A stretch of DNA of 64,000 nt, from contig KE546970.1 of the NCBI GenBank assembly GCA_000442125.1, positions 1,542,667-1,606,666 of the forward strand, in the 5' to 3' direction. Positions 35,264 to 47,930 of the stretch are shown here, piece after piece. The position numbers and the translations under genes are program-made. The notes under the pieces were generated by a model. It saw only the letters and a program-made list of their open reading frames with translations. It did no database searches and was not told the origin of the DNA. The stretch is from Opeltia flavorubescens. Its lineage: Eukaryota > Ascomycota > Lecanoromycetes > Teloschistales > Teloschistaceae. Numbering within the stretch: the first letter of the stretch is position 1; the number at the start of each line of letters is the position of its first letter.

Positions 35264-38248
35264 GATGTCGATTGGCCTCTGATACCTAGTGCGTCAGGTC
35301 TGATGAATAGAGGAGTTGGAATGTCGTGGCTTTCCCCAACCGACACTTGTAGCCTCTTCGTGTAGTAAGCGGAGAAGATATGATATGCATTGGCATGTTG
35401 AACGTGCAAGGGTAGGCCTGCCATCTGGAAACGACCATCTTTACTCGGTAGCACATCTTTCCTGGCTTGATCAGCCAAGAATAATAGTGATCGACTGTGC
35501 GCTTTAGATTCGGCCAGATTCTGTTTGAGGAAGAGTTTAACCCAAACGGGGGATTTGCGCGCAAGGGCGAAACGTCAGCCGGCTTTCTGTCTCGGGATGG
35601 CTGATAAAGCCATTTTCTTACGCTTGGCGTCTTGCGGGAGTTGCACAAAGACCTGGAAAGCGAAGTCAGACATTTGGAATCAAAGTATGGTGAAGAGAAT
35701 TTCTTGCTCAGGTTGATGCTGGAAATGTTGAAGGTTTGAAATTTTGGCTTCTGGGCGAGCTGATGGTGGAGTTTTGTCGCTAAATTCTCATTCGATGTTT
35801 TTGCTATCAGACCGGACTGGTAAGAGTCAATGTTGAGTTCAAAGACCCAGTGGCGTTCAAAACATTATTTCTCCAGAGCTCCGTGCTGCGGCAGCGCTGT
35901 TCCTGCTCCAAGTATTATTTCTTCGCTTCGCCCTAAGATTTCCTTCGGCTTCCGCAAAGCAATTCTAAGTGATGAGACGACGTTGGATCTTCACTGTCAT
36001 TTACCGGCGTCCGTGTTTACTATGATGAAGAGGTTTTCACTCAAGCGGAGGGTTGTTTCGGGCTGTATAGAGACTTGCTAGTAAATTTGAGCACCGTTCG
36101 CATCCGAGACTGTTACTTATATCAGGTCAGCTCGGGAGAAAGGCATGACCTATCCACATCTAAAGATCGATATCATGCTTGCAAGTCCCTGGGTCGGTAT
36201 ACTTGAATAGAGCGTTTGGGGGTTTGGGATTAGCTCAGCAGCCAACAGTGTCAGGAACGGGTATTCTTTGCACGTTTCTATGCTTAATATTTAAGGCCCT
36301 TTTGGCACTTCGCTTGGATCTTTCCCCTTCACGAAGAGTTCGATTCGCCAATAGCTAATGCCGTGATGAGCGATTGTGGCATATAATCTTGGATCAATCT
36401 TGCAACATTTCCACGGTCATCAAGTCTGGAGATCCCTTCTGTGGTGCGTCCCTCGTTGTCCCACTCGATGAAGACCGATTTAATATATTCGAGGCTCAAC
36501 AAATCCCGTACGAAGTTCTCATTTCCTATGGCTGCTGCGCCGAATAAGGACGCACTCCCCGACACTTTCAATTTCGGAAAAGAAAACAAAAATTCGGAAC
36601 TTCCTGAGAAAGTGTCGGATATCCTTACCCTGGTTACACACAGAAATTTCGTCTACAATCTCCTTGCGACAACCAAAATTGAAGCCCCATTGTCGATCAA
36701 AAGCTTTGGATACTCCGGCGATCACCTTATTTCGACGTGTGCCAAGTGGCGACGGAAGCGAGGTTCATGTAGGACGGGACATGCCTGATATATGCATGTC
36801 CCATGCTCAAAAGAGGGACCTCCTTGATATGCAGAGCCTCTTTTTGATTCTGCTGAAAATGAGGACTCGTGGGAGTCTGATACCGGATCTCCATAATAAC
36901 ATCTCCATGGTCTCCTTCATAGAGCGATTCTACGTAGCTGGTCCAATGTATAGATTCCTAAATGCTAGCCATCAGCTGAATTCACGTTGTCGTACGTCGT
37001 CGGGGAGAAAGACGATCTTGAGCTTCGGGGAAATGCCAATGGCGAAATCCGACAACCATGATGACTAAGCTGATTAGCTCCCAGATCCGGAAATCTTGAT
37101 CCAACTTCACATGCTTCGTTTGATATTTTTGCCCTCGATGCCCGTCTAGAGTTGCCTAACCACCACATTTGTGAGGCATGTTTCGGTTAGGAATGGATAT
37201 ATTTGGGATTGCAATTGGATTCTGGCCAATCCGAATGTTACAGAAGGCCTCCAAGAAGCTGCCCCTGTATGTACCAATTTTCTCGCTCGCCTGCCAGCGA
37301 ATGGAGCGATGATCTGGCTGCTGCGGTATGAAACGCATTGTAACTTTAATTTGCGTGGTGATTGGGAATGGATCTAGTCGACATAGACTGAAGAGTTTGC
37401 TGATGGTGGTGGTGGTGGCCTCTTGATTTTGCAACATGGTCGGCAGTGATGTTGGTCAAAGAGTTGGAGCTTATCCCAGAGAGAATGGAAGAATCCTGCG
37501 GGGTGTCCCTCGTGCATCGCAAAGGGATGAGTGCACAGTGGGATTGCTGCAAAGCTGTGCACGCTGTGATGATAAAAGTAAGTCCCTCACCCGTCGCAAT
37601 AATGTCCCAAAAATTATCTCGAGCAACTGCATACACAACCCGAAAAGAAAGAAAGAAAGCAAAAGAGGAATGAAGAAGCAAATCATATTGCGCAATGCTA
37701 CATGCATAAGAATGTGAAAGAAAATATAATTTCAAAAAATGTGGTATATATATTGTTATTTCAGACAATTTTCTTCAATGGATGGGTGGTGTAGTCGTTT
37801 GAATATCCAGATATAATATATATGTGGGACTATACGGGGGCTCTATAGGTGGGCATATACGGGGGCTCCCTATACTATATACAAACGAGCATAATCCTGA
37901 GTCAAAATCTCCTATATAGGGAGGTTTTCATAGCCACCAATTCTCGGGGTGGTGAACTTTTTGTCTTCAGATCGAGGGTTCGAATTCAGGTGGGTGCTCC
38001 CTTTCTTTTTTGCGCTTTTTGCTCGACTCTGGATGTGAGGGAATTGTCATGTGATAGCAATTGAGATGACTCATTGTCGACACCTCGAAATCTGGTAAGC
38101 TTACCATTAGCTTTCCTTCTTTGCGATCGTTTGCGTGAGTAGGGTAGCTCATTCACTTGATATTCTGCTATGCTACATGCGTGACCCATCAGATATGGAC
38201 TGTCAATAACCATCATAAAGCACACATGTGAGCAACCGTCGATTGGTT
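35264..38248. other. Gene-poor 3-kb interval
   Basis: Upstream flank of the MFS gene followed by mixed sequence without a convincing gene. Short frames on both strands do not join to a known family. A possible ankyrin-type remnant lies at 36329-36589. Around 37830-37870 the word TATACGGGGGCTC is repeated. At about 37919-38001 a B-box-like GGTTCGAATTC with paired GGGAG/CTCCC ends and a T-run looks faintly tRNA-like but does not fold properly. Confidence 0.5.
36329..36589 (-). pseudogene. Possible ankyrin-repeat gene remnant
   Basis: An open stretch of 86 residues reads SASLFGAAAIGNENFVRDLL followed by SLEYIKSVFIEWDNEGRTT and RLDDRGNVARLIQDY. The spacing of A-A-x-x-G-N-x-x-x-V-x-x-L-L and D-N-x-G-R-T resembles ankyrin repeats. 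No start, splice sites or neighbouring domains were found, and the flanking minus-strand frames are interrupted. It may be the tail of a decayed ankyrin protein or a chance match. Confidence 0.25.
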
Positions 38249-39707
38249 CTACGAATTTGCATCGCCGTCTACACCACCAAAAACACCGCCACTTGCATCG
38301 TTATCTATATCGCCGTCTGCATTATTATCTTCATCATCGTCTGCATTCTCTTTCAAACCGCCGTCAATCTCATTTGAATTGCCATCGGTGTCATTCAACG
38401 CTTGTATCATCTTGGTCAACGCTTGCTCAACATCTGACCTTGATTCCTCATGACCGGGCCAGCTGCTGTCGAGCTCGAAGGGGGAGCCGTTCTTAATGCG
38501 GAGATCATCGTACCATCTCCACACAATATCCCCCTTTAAGATCTCGACGAACATCTCAGCGCCCACCGCTCCCATCAACATCGGTTTTCGCGAGAAAGGG
38601 ACCCACCAGTCAAAGCCGCCTGTGACCGTGAGGTTCTCTAAGCAGCCCAGATTCTTGAGATATGCGGCCTTGTCCTCTGGGTATTTTGAATCCTTCTCCC
38701 AGATGTTATGGTTGATCAGATCGGCGATGTCGGAGGGGTAGAAGTATGCTTCGCGGAAAGCTTGAGTACGGAACTCGGTAGAATCCCTTGCCAGAGCGGT
38801 GGTATAAAACGGCGAGTTCCAGCTAAGGAAGGTATCTCTGCTGAAGATCTTAGGGAGTAGGAAACCGTATAAGAAGTCAAAAACCTCAAGCCCTTCGATT
38901 TGTTCCATCTTAGTGACATCGATGGTGACCTCTTCAAATGCCAGGGGTCCTTTCTCCCAAGCAGTACAAGCTATAGTCTGGGCGAGCTGTCCAGGATTGC
39001 GTGTGTCGTGCCTTTTATATTGAGCAGCGAAACCTAACTGGCGGAGAGTCATCGCTATTGTGTGAAGACTGAGAGCTTTGTGGAAGCGCGCTTTGAAAGT
39101 CTCGCCAAGCTCAGTGGCAGCAACAGGTGTTCTGGCTTGCAAGCTGTCTGTTTGCAAAGGAAGGGCGCCATCCCACAAAGGCTTGATCCCTTCTTCCCCA
39201 GGAATATGCGAGAAGTCGAAGTCTGGAAGAAGCTCAACGTAGAGTCTGCGGAGAACCTTGAATTGTTTCCACCGTTGGAGGCTTGCGTGAGCCTCTCTAT
39301 CGCTAATGACCTTTGGTATTGCGCTTCTGAGGTGGTAAAAAGCAAGTCTTGTTTCCTTCGACTGATCTTTGCTGAGTTGACCTTCAGAGTTCTCGTATCT
39401 TTCACGGAGGGCTTTTCTCGCTGCCTCGTATCTGTACAGGATTCGGTCATACTTGTAGGCGTCTGATCTTATCTACAGTGATGTGAGTTTGATGAGTGGT
39501 AGACAAAGAAATACTATGACATACCATTATCTCTTTGGTAACGACCATCTTGCCGTCGCAATAAAGCTTTCGTAGGGTCTTGCAAGTCGAGGAAAAGTTG
39601 GCGGCTTCATCGAAATCTGGCAGACAAGCAAATATCATCGTGAAAATCTCATTTGGTAGGCGGCCTAGAGGAGAAGCTAGGTGGCGGACACTCATCGTGC
39701 CTGCCAA
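38249..39707 (-). CDS. F-box domain protein, 2 exons
   Basis: Exons 39707-39525 and 39472-38249 (52-nt intron, donor GTATGT, acceptor CTGTAG) join to 468 residues. The N-terminal F-box reads LGRLPNEIFTMIFACLPDFD then ANFSSTCKTLRKLYC (about residues 14-50). F-box proteins link substrates to SCF ubiquitin ligases through Skp1. The middle is a fungal-type region of no known fold with many aromatic residues. The last 45 residues are an acidic Asp/Asn/Gly tail (DDDEDNNADGDIDNDASGG) of low complexity. The second exon is open back to the splice site, which supports the join. Such F-box proteins are a large, fast-changing family in filamentous fungi; the substrate is unknown. Confidence 0.82.
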
Positions 39708-40637
39708 TGCTCTACCGGTGGGGATGGTTGTCTCTGGGAAACAGGGCTTTGAGGAAGGAGCATGCGACCAAGGATTGTATTTACGTTATCTCGTACTTCG
39801 GATGTGTACTAATCAGTAAGAGTGGTTAGAGTGTCTGAATCACAGCTTGAGTCTGAATGGTAAGTTGTGAATTGAAGAAAAAGTGAAGTGTGCGGACTCG
39901 CTTGGTTCAATGTATGATGTATCAACACGGCTTATATAAGCTATTTCAAAGAAATGGGATATCTGTTGAAAACAGCAAGAACAACCTGATGAAGGAAGAA
40001 ATTTTGACATTAAGAGAAACAATGAAACGAATACTTATTTGATTGATTCGATATATAGGAACTACATTGGCTAGCTCAAGATCTCGCAATCGCAATCGCA
40101 ATCATGAAAGCTCTAAATTCAATACTCTGGGCATGGCAAGACCTTGCAATGAGTCGCTGTGACGAACGCAGAGGACAGAGATTGCAATGTCGATACCACA
40201 AAAGAACCTCTGCTAATAAAGGTGATCGTGACGACTCTCAACCAAGAACCCTGATCGATATGATCATATCTCAACTCAGCTCGACTAAACGCGTAATAGC
40301 TTAGGCAATGAATGTTATTTGCGAATTTGTTCTTTAATTCTATGTGAACGTATGAATGTCCCATATCTGATTGAGCAGGGTCGGGATTATAGCTCGCCCG
40401 GACTCTTCTATGCAACGCTAGTATATCCCCACCTGATGAACAGCCGAAGAGTGTTCAGCTACCTTGGGGATTACCATGACAAGGTTCTCAATGACTGCTC
40501 GTGGTTAAAAGGCAACACATCAGTCCTCACGATTTGCCGCGCGGAAGCCAAGCGCCCTTACTCTAGCACCGCGCAAATATTGCAATCTCTGATTTGAAAA
40601 GCTCGATTAGGAAACCATTGTGCCACAGATTCAATTC
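39708..40637. other. Divergent intergenic region
   Basis: Between the F-box gene and MAK5, 930 bp, holding both promoters. Small frames (40104-40304, 40319-40597) have no coding features that I can support. Confidence 0.45.
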
Positions 40638-43003
40638 ATGGCGGCGCTGAATCGCAAACGCAGCGGGCCTGAAGGTTCATCGGACTCCCGAAAGAAGCAG
40701 AAAAAGGACACCAATGGATTGAAAGAGCAAAAGAGAGGTAACCACTCGGTAGGCCTTGATGCACTACCATGGAGCGATGCTCGACTGCCCGATAGGCTGG
40801 ATGATGCAGAGGGGTTCTTTGGATTGGAGGAGGTCTCCGATGTCGAGATTGTGAAGGATCAAAAAAATGGAAGACTGGAGTATCGGGTAGGTGAGGCATC
40901 ATCATACCGTATTCATTTTGATGCGCATCTGATTGTCTCAGTTCTCTAAACCCGCCGTCGACGCTCGACACCATCAGTCAAAGAATTTTGAGGAAGATGT
41001 ATGGGATGGATTCAGTGATTCCGACACCAACGCAGCCGAACATCTCTCCAAACCCACGAAATCTTTGAAAAAGAATATTCACCAAACAACGCCGAGAACG
41101 AAGGAACCTGTGCTTGAAGACCGTTCTGAAAGCATCCCCAATGGTAGTGACTTCGATGTGCTGAATGAAGGTTCGGATAATGAGGTTGACGGTAAATGCG
41201 GCCGGCATGCGATACTCTGGGCATCTACTAAGCTTCTTAATAGTCTCTGCATGGAATTACTTAAACCTTTCATCGGCAGTCCTCGCTTCCCTATCAAAGC
41301 TAGGCTTCGCTGAGCCAACGCCAATTCAATCATCCACAATTCCAGATATACTTGATGGGCATGACGTTGTTGGAAAAGCAGCTACTGGGTCTGGAAAAAC
41401 ACTGGCTTTTGGTATACCGATAGTGGAACACTACCTGAAGCACAGTCACCAAGGCCATCATGACCAAGACAAATCCTCAGGTGAAGAGCGACAAGATCCT
41501 CCTGTCGCCTTGATCATGTCACCAACTCGAGAATTGGCCCACCAAATATCAGCTCATCTCACAGACCTCTGCTCTAACATCACTTCGACGAGTCCTTCGA
41601 TCGCGACAATTACTGGTGGTCTGTCTCTGCAGAAACAACAACGTATACTCACCAAAGCTGACATCATCGTCGGCACCCCCGGTCGATTATGGGAAATTAT
41701 CAGTTCCAGCAAAGGCCTTATGCCATGGCTCTCAGAGATCAAATTTCTTGTCCTCGACGAAGCAGATCGACTCCTAAGCGAAGGACATTTCAAAGAACTC
41801 GAGGAAATCCTCAATTCTCTCGATCGTACGGATGACAGTGAGGCCGTCCCATCCACCATATCAGCCCAAGATCGTCAAACCCTAATCTTTTCCGCCACCT
41901 TTGCCCCCTCCCTCAAACAGAAACTCTCAGGACACCAAAAGACCTTTCCTTTGTCCACCACCACCACCACAGATTCCATGACCCATCTCCTCTCCCGCCT
42001 CAATTTCCGCTCCACCCCAAAATTCATCGACGCCTCCCCTCTCTCCCACCTCCCATCCTCCCTAACGGAACACATCATCGAATGCTCCGCCCTCGAAAAA
42101 GACCTCTACCTCTACGCCCTCCTCCTCTGCCACTTCCCCGCCTCCCGCACCCTAGTCTTCACAAACAGCATAAACTCCGTCCGTCGCCTTGTTCCCTTTT
42201 TGCAAAATCTGGACCTCCCGGCTCATGCGCTACACAGCCAGATGCCGCAGAAATCAAGATTGAGATCTGTGGAGCGCTTTTCTTCGACTTCTGCGCAAGC
42301 AAAGGGGAAAGAGAGTGGGAAAGGAAGTATACTCGTAGCAACAGACGTCGCAGCCCGCGGCCTCGATATCCCCCACGTACAAGCTGTACTACATTATCAC
42401 CTCCCCCGCGCCGCAGACACGTACGTGCATCGCTCTGGTCGGACCGCGAGAAAGGGCAACAAGGGAACGAGCGTACTTATCTGCTCCCCGGAAGAAGTCC
42501 AGGGTATGAAAAGATTGGTGGCGAAGGTTCATGCTCAGTCCTCCTCTCCAGGAGTACTAGTGGGAAACAACATGGAGAAAGGCATCCACACCCTCCCTCT
42601 CAACCGCGCGCTCATCACACGTCTGAAACCGCGCACGGTCCTTGCAAAAAACATTGCGGATGCAGCGCTGGCGAAGGGCAAGCAGGGTCATGATGATAAA
42701 TGGCTCAGGGACGCGGCGGAGGAGTTGGGTGTTGAGTTGGACGATAGTGATGAGAATTTCCTCGAGGACGGGGGAAAGGGGAAGGGGAGGGGGCAGGGGA
42801 GGAAGAAGAAAGAGGAGAAGGCTAGGGGGTGGAGTAAAACTGATTTGGGCGCTATGAAGGTGGAATTGAAGGGTTTGTTGGAGAGGAGGGTGAATGTGGG
42901 GGTTAGTGAACGGTATTTGAGTGCTGGGGGGTGGGATGTGGAGGCTTTGTTGGAGAGTAGAGGGAAAGGGGAGTTTTTGGGGGTGGTGGATGGGTTGGGG
43001 TGA
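40638..43003 (+). CDS. MAK5: MAK5, DEAD-box ATP-dependent RNA helicase, 3 exons
   Basis: Exons 40638-40886, 40942-41191 and 41244-43003 join to 752 residues, the length of yeast Mak5 (773 aa). Mak5 is a nucleolar helicase needed for 60S ribosomal subunit assembly. Seen: a Lys-rich N-terminus (nuclear signals) and acidic patches; Mak5-type lead-in VSAWNYLNLS; Q motif FAEPTPIQS; motif I GKAATGSGKT (about 208-217); Ia PTRELAHQ; II LDEADRL (about 337); III SATFA; V ATDVAARGLDIP; VI YVHRSGRTAR (about 560). The C-terminus has a Gly/Lys-rich basic stretch (GKGKGRGQGRKKKEEKARGW) then a short conserved tail. The upstream GTG at 40620 is not a likely start; ATG 40638 gives MAALNRKRSG. Confidence 0.94.
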
Positions 43004-43194
43004 GGGGTTGGTATGTAGAGGTCGACGTTCTGGCATTGACCTTCATGATTGAAATGATATGGATATCGTCCTTTGGCTATTAATGCTATATATGCATCTT
43101 AAATTGATACAATAAGTTGGTGTCAGCATGCTATTTCATCACTCTTCTGCACGACTCGTGGAACCTTGCTCATTTGTCTAGTTCCGCCTAACGT

Positions 43195-45622
43195 TCAACT
43201 CCCCTCCGCCATCGGAATCCCAAATCTCTTCCCCAGCACAACCCACTGCGCAAGCCCAAATACGCTCCTGAGCAACACCTGATCTTGGCTCTCAAACGCC
43301 CTCTCAACCCACCCCTCCACTACTCCCCAGTCCACAAACCCCAACCCCTTTACATTCTCCTCCGTAACCAGGTTCCCCATCAACCTATGTATCGGCCCTC
43401 CCACTGGCCAAAGGTTCGGCGCAGAATAAGGATGTTTCTTCCTCGTATACAATTCCTCCGTTATGAACGGCCGACTAGCCCGCCTCAAGATCCACTTCTC
43501 CGTCAGGGTGTCCGTGTCGGGATCATAGCGGATCTTCATGCTAGGTGGAAGGTTGTTAACGTATTCCATCAGGTGGTGATCGAGGAAGGGGACGCGGCCT
43601 TCGATGGAGTGGGACATTTCGGTTCGGTCCGAGAGGTTTGTGAGCAGGAGGTTGGGCAGGGCGGTTTTGTTCCAGAGATATTGGGCTGAGTGTAAGGGGT
43701 GCCATTTCTGGGCCATGACAAGTCGGGTGCGGATGGGGATATTGTCGATGAGGGTTTCTTGGGGTGAAGAGAGGGAGGAGTATTTGGTTTTCACCCCCGG
43801 GGAGGGAGGTAGGTGAGGGATCGTTAGGTTGGAAGCGAAGGCGGGGATTGAGGCGGAAAAGTGGGAAGGGATGGAGGTGCCATCGTAGCCGGTCCAAGTT
43901 GCAAAAGTTTCGGCGGTTTTGGTCTCGGATTCTTGGAGTTTTTCGAGGCGTTTAGCGTTACTGAGATCGTTGTTTGGCCAGGCTTGGTCGGGTTCGCGGA
44001 GGTAGTCTTGGAGGTAAACGTCGTAACCTCCGAAGATTTCATCTGAGCCTTGGCCTGGAAGAGTTCTTGTCAGAGAAGTATTGTTGAGGAGACCGGTGAG
44101 GGTTCGAAACTAACCACTAATGACGGTTTTAATACCGCTATCGCGCGTCAGCTTTGAAAGAGCATGCTTTCCTACGAAGCCAAGGTCGAAATGTGGCTGC
44201 TCGTCGAACCAGACTGCCTCTTCGAAATTGGCAGCTAAAGCCATTTCGTCCATGTGCGTTTTCTGGAAATCGACGCCCAAGAAGTTGGCGGTGTTTTGGG
44301 CGATGACTAAATTTTCTCATTAGCTTGATATAAACAAGTTGTGATAGGCTTACCTGATTCATCAAAGCCACTAGCGGAATCGAAAGCTATACCTAGACAT
44401 CTAAGGGGATGTGATCCAGTGCTACCAAGTTTGACTTCGCCTCTGTCCAAAAGATGCTTGGCCATGCCAGCGATTACAGCTGAGTCGATCCCACCGCTCA
44501 GATGTATCCCAACAGGCACATCTGCTTGTAGCCGAACACGGACGGCATCTAGCATTCGAGATCGAACACCTTCGATCATTTCCTCTTCGGTCCGGGTCTC
44601 TAGATCATGCTACATTATCAGGTCAGCGGCCATTTGGAGCTACTACAGCATCGTATACAAAAGCTCAATGATATGCAGCAAGGCAAAATTCTCTCAAGAC
44701 AGAGCGATGGCAAGGTGCTTACCTTTGCTGGATAGTCATGGTCCCAATATTGGCCGTCGGCAATATGATCAAACGAGAGGCAAGTGAGGTAGTACCCAGG
44801 CCGAATCTATCTTTGTGTAAGATTGCAGATCTCCACACCTCTCCGACTTACTTTTCGAAGTCCTTTAAAGATGGTCCTCTCTTCTGTGAGCCATCCTTTG
44901 TCGACGATGCTTCGAACATCCCATTCAGGTCGCCAGCCGAAGGGCAGAAGCGCCTTGGCTTCTGAAGCAAGCAACAATCTGCCATCGTGGACGGTCCAAA
45001 ACAGGGGTTTGATACCACTTCGATCTCTAGCGGCAAGAAGGAGTTGTTTCTTGGCATCGTAGACGCAGAGAGCGTATTCACCACGAAGTTGAGAAAGAAA
45101 CGATATACCGTAATGCTCATACAATGCCATGACAATCTCAGAATCACTCCCACCTTTAAACTTGTAACCGGATCGTTTAATCATATCGTCTCGGATGCGC
45201 TGGTGGTCATAGAGTTCTCCATTGACAACAGCATGGATAGTGCCGTCTCTGTTGCTGAATGGTTGCTGGCCACCCGGACCAAGTCCATTGATTTCTAACC
45301 GGCAGCTACCGAGGCCTGACTCCAATGTAAATCAGGTAATCCTCTTGTAATTTCTCGCATACGTACCGACATCGCCATCAGGACTGATCCATATGCCATG
45401 AGAATCAGGGCCACGATGATCGATAGCATCAAGGCTGCTGCCAAGTTGGTCCTCCAGGCTCTTGGGCTTGTGGCCATCTTGGCTCGAAGTGCCATTGGCC
45501 AGCTTCCGCTTTTTGGATTCAAGATCAGCGACACCGCCATTAGTAGTGACGGTAGTCGCAGCGTTCCCTCTGGAACCGCTTGAACGAGCGGATAGCGTGA
45601 CAACAGCTGTGATGCCACACAT
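43195..45622 (-). CDS. Asparagine synthetase (glutamine-hydrolysing), 6 exons
   Basis: Exons 45622-45367, 45315-44852, 44806-44723, 44609-44354, 44306-44115 and 44054-43195 join to 703 residues. It makes Asn from Asp, Gln and ATP. Seen: class II glutaminase with Cys2 as nucleophile (MCGITAVV), HRGPDSHG, NGELYDH and GGSDSEI; the synthetase domain with the PPi loop SGGIDSA at 306-312, and SGQGSDEIFGGY, SIEGRVPFLDHHL. The first two introns are very short (51 and 45 nt) and a third is 113 nt. A low-complexity insert of about 45 residues (Ser/Gly/Lys-rich) sits between MCGI and HRGPDS. It is closer to the bacterial AsnB-like group than to yeast Asn1/Asn2 by length (572 aa there); that is inference. 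Convergent with MAK5, gap 191 bp. Confidence 0.93.
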
Positions 45623-46944
45623 TGCGAATTGTACCCTTCTTCAAAGGATCCTGTACGACCTGAGCTGTGATGGCATGGGAGATCAGGTACTGCTTCAACT
45701 TTCTGTTCCTGGAATGGCGTGCTGCTGATAAGCTGCGAAGGTGACGTCAGTCTGTGGGGCCTCACAAATACAATCTACCTCATTGTACAGTGTCAGTCCT
45801 CTTCTTCTTCGATACCATCAGCTCGGCGTTCTTGTATCGATTTCAGGGAAGTATCATGAGAAGAGTTTCGTTATGAGAAAGGAATGGATCGAAAAGCGCG
45901 TGAGTAAGAAAGCCATAAGGAAGTCAGCGCCAGAGAAAAATCCGGGATAGAGAGAAACATTCACATGAAAATGTGTATCTTAAAAAAGGTAATGAAGGAG
46001 ATAAGGAGATAGAGGGTCATAAAAAGCCTTCTTGAATGGATGAGCGGTGTGAAAGAACAGGATAAGTATGCTATCTACATTGATGGAAGGCTGATTGTCT
46101 ATCTTTCGTCTGCTTCGCGCAGCTGATTGCGATGACAGGTAAAGTCCGTGTAGCATTTGTTCGTAATAGCTNCCTTTAAATAGACCATACTCTGGACGTA
46201 TGAAAGCTTGACAAGATTGCTGATATTAATTCGAACAAAGGTGTAGCCGTTACCAAGACTTGACTGGTGAGACCCCTTGCCAAGAGACATCCTGATTGGT
46301 GAGCAGCTTCTAGACTATTATTTGACCTTGTTTTTCTCTTTTCATTAATGTAGGGTTCAAACACCTCATGTATTGGCCCGGGTGAGCATCTTGCGCTTAC
46401 CTCGAATCATTGCTGACCATCCCTAAATCAGATCTTGAAGAGATTGTCTCTCAACCATGATCCTAGTGTGGCAACCATTGGAAGTTCGCGTTGTGCGTGG
46501 GCTTATATGCTTTTGGAACTTGGGGTGCAGCTCGGTAGGGATACTCTCTGATGGTGACACTATAAGGAATCTAGGATGCCAGTACTTTCAATGCGAGAAA
46601 TTGATTCATCGGCTAATTCCTTGTACATGTCCAATCATGCTATCTTTCTATGGCAGACTCATTGAAGTTGAACAGAAAACAATTGTCATCGCAAGCTACA
46701 GACAATTACGCAAAGATTGCAACATCTGTGTCTTCCTGGATCGTACTTACTTACCTCTTCAACGCCGACACCCCAGTCCATCTGATTGTTGAGCAACCTT
46801 GCCAAGATGAACCCTACTGCCCATTCGACCTACCTCGCCCACCTGCTGCATCCAATTTGTAAGCATTTCCTGGAAAACTGCAGTTGACAAAATATCGTCA
46901 AGTGCCCTGAAGCTCGTGTATTTGAACAGGCTACGGTGGCATAC
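45623..46944. other. Intergenic region, 1.3 kb
   Basis: Promoter of asparagine synthetase and 3' flank of the kinase gene. No supported gene; one ambiguous base (N) at 46172. Frames at 45741-45950, 46457-46792 and 46650-46862 lack coding signs. Confidence 0.45.
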
Positions 46945-47930
46945 TTAGTAATATTGTGGTTGAAAATATTGTGGATGTTGGCCTGACTCTAAAGACCATA
47001 AAGCATCGTCTCGCCGCGCCAACAGATTCCTTGCAAAGACGTGAATATTTGATCGCTGATGGGGGTCGATATGCATCAGAAGCGCGATGGTCTTATTCAG
47101 TCTCGAAGTATAGGCTGGTCCAGCGAATCTCCTACGTTTTGGATCCTCCAGAGGTAGGCAAATTAACGAGATACAGCATCCAACAGCCCATACATCTCCC
47201 GCCATTGAATACTGGCTAAAGCCCCCAAGGTCGACTTCAGGCGGTGATGTTTGCTCGTTGCCTCCCATGTAATGGCGGCCCCACGCTCCACTGTCATCTT
47301 CTCTTATTGCTAGTCCGAAGTCTCCAAGGCAAATGCGAACGCGGTCAGTATTGGGTCGGCTACAGAGAAATATGTTATCGAGCTTGATGTCGCGGTGTAT
47401 GATACCGATCCATTCTCTTGGTGGCTCGGGATTATGACAGGCGTCGGGAATACCAAATTGTAAATATGCGACCGCATCGACAAGCTGTACGAAGATATCC
47501 CAAATCCATACTTCATCAATGAAGCCACCACTCTGAGCAACAGGCTGGACATAATCATGAAGGTTACCCATGTCGCAGTATTCGAGATAGACACTGGCAG
47601 CAGGAGGCCCTTGACTGGGCTTATCAACGATGAACCCGGCGGCGTACTTGACAATGTTCTTGTGCCAGAGCTTCCTTAGGCAGTGCATTTCGAACTTGGC
47701 GCCTCCGTTGAATACTTTCTCGGCATTAGCTAGATCATCAAGGAAAGGAAACCCTACGTACTGTCTTCGGATTTGAATTTCTTCTCGACATATTTTTTGC
47801 CGTTTGCCTTGGATCGGACAACGTATACGCCGGCATTAAAACAACCAAAACTTCCGAGGTTCTTACCGCCGATTTGCTGAAACTGATGACTGATGTCGTG
47901 ATGGTATGGTCGTTGGGGCTCTCCCTCCAT
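46945..47930 (-). CDS. Ser/Thr protein kinase, 2 exons
   Basis: Exons 47930-47762 and 47714-46945 (47-nt intron, donor GTACGT) join to 312 residues, essentially one kinase domain. Seen: glycine loop GGKNLGSFGCFNAG; the ATP-anchoring Lys in YVEKKF (about K50); alpha-C Glu in KFEMHCLRKL (E65); hinge EYCDMGNLHDYV; catalytic loop HRDIKLDN (D165); DFG (D188); activation-segment end SPPE in place of APE; and a lobe helix DVWAVGCCISLI. The Gly loop and the VEKK motif resemble NIMA-like and other fungal orphan kinases. All catalytic residues are present, so it should be active. There is no extra domain to suggest a pathway. The promoter is shared with or close to the divergent DUF2433 gene about 1 kb away. 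Confidence 0.86.

Noticed and set aside
37919-38001. tRNA-like stretch: B-box-like GGTTCGAATTC, GGGAG/CTCCC ends 83 nt apart, T-run after it
   Set aside because: The T-arm stem does not pair, the A-box lacks the expected bases, and the acceptor stem holds only five pairs. At most a decayed relic.
40620-40637. Upstream GTG start for MAK5
   Set aside because: Fungal nuclear genes use ATG; ATG at 40638 fits the family.
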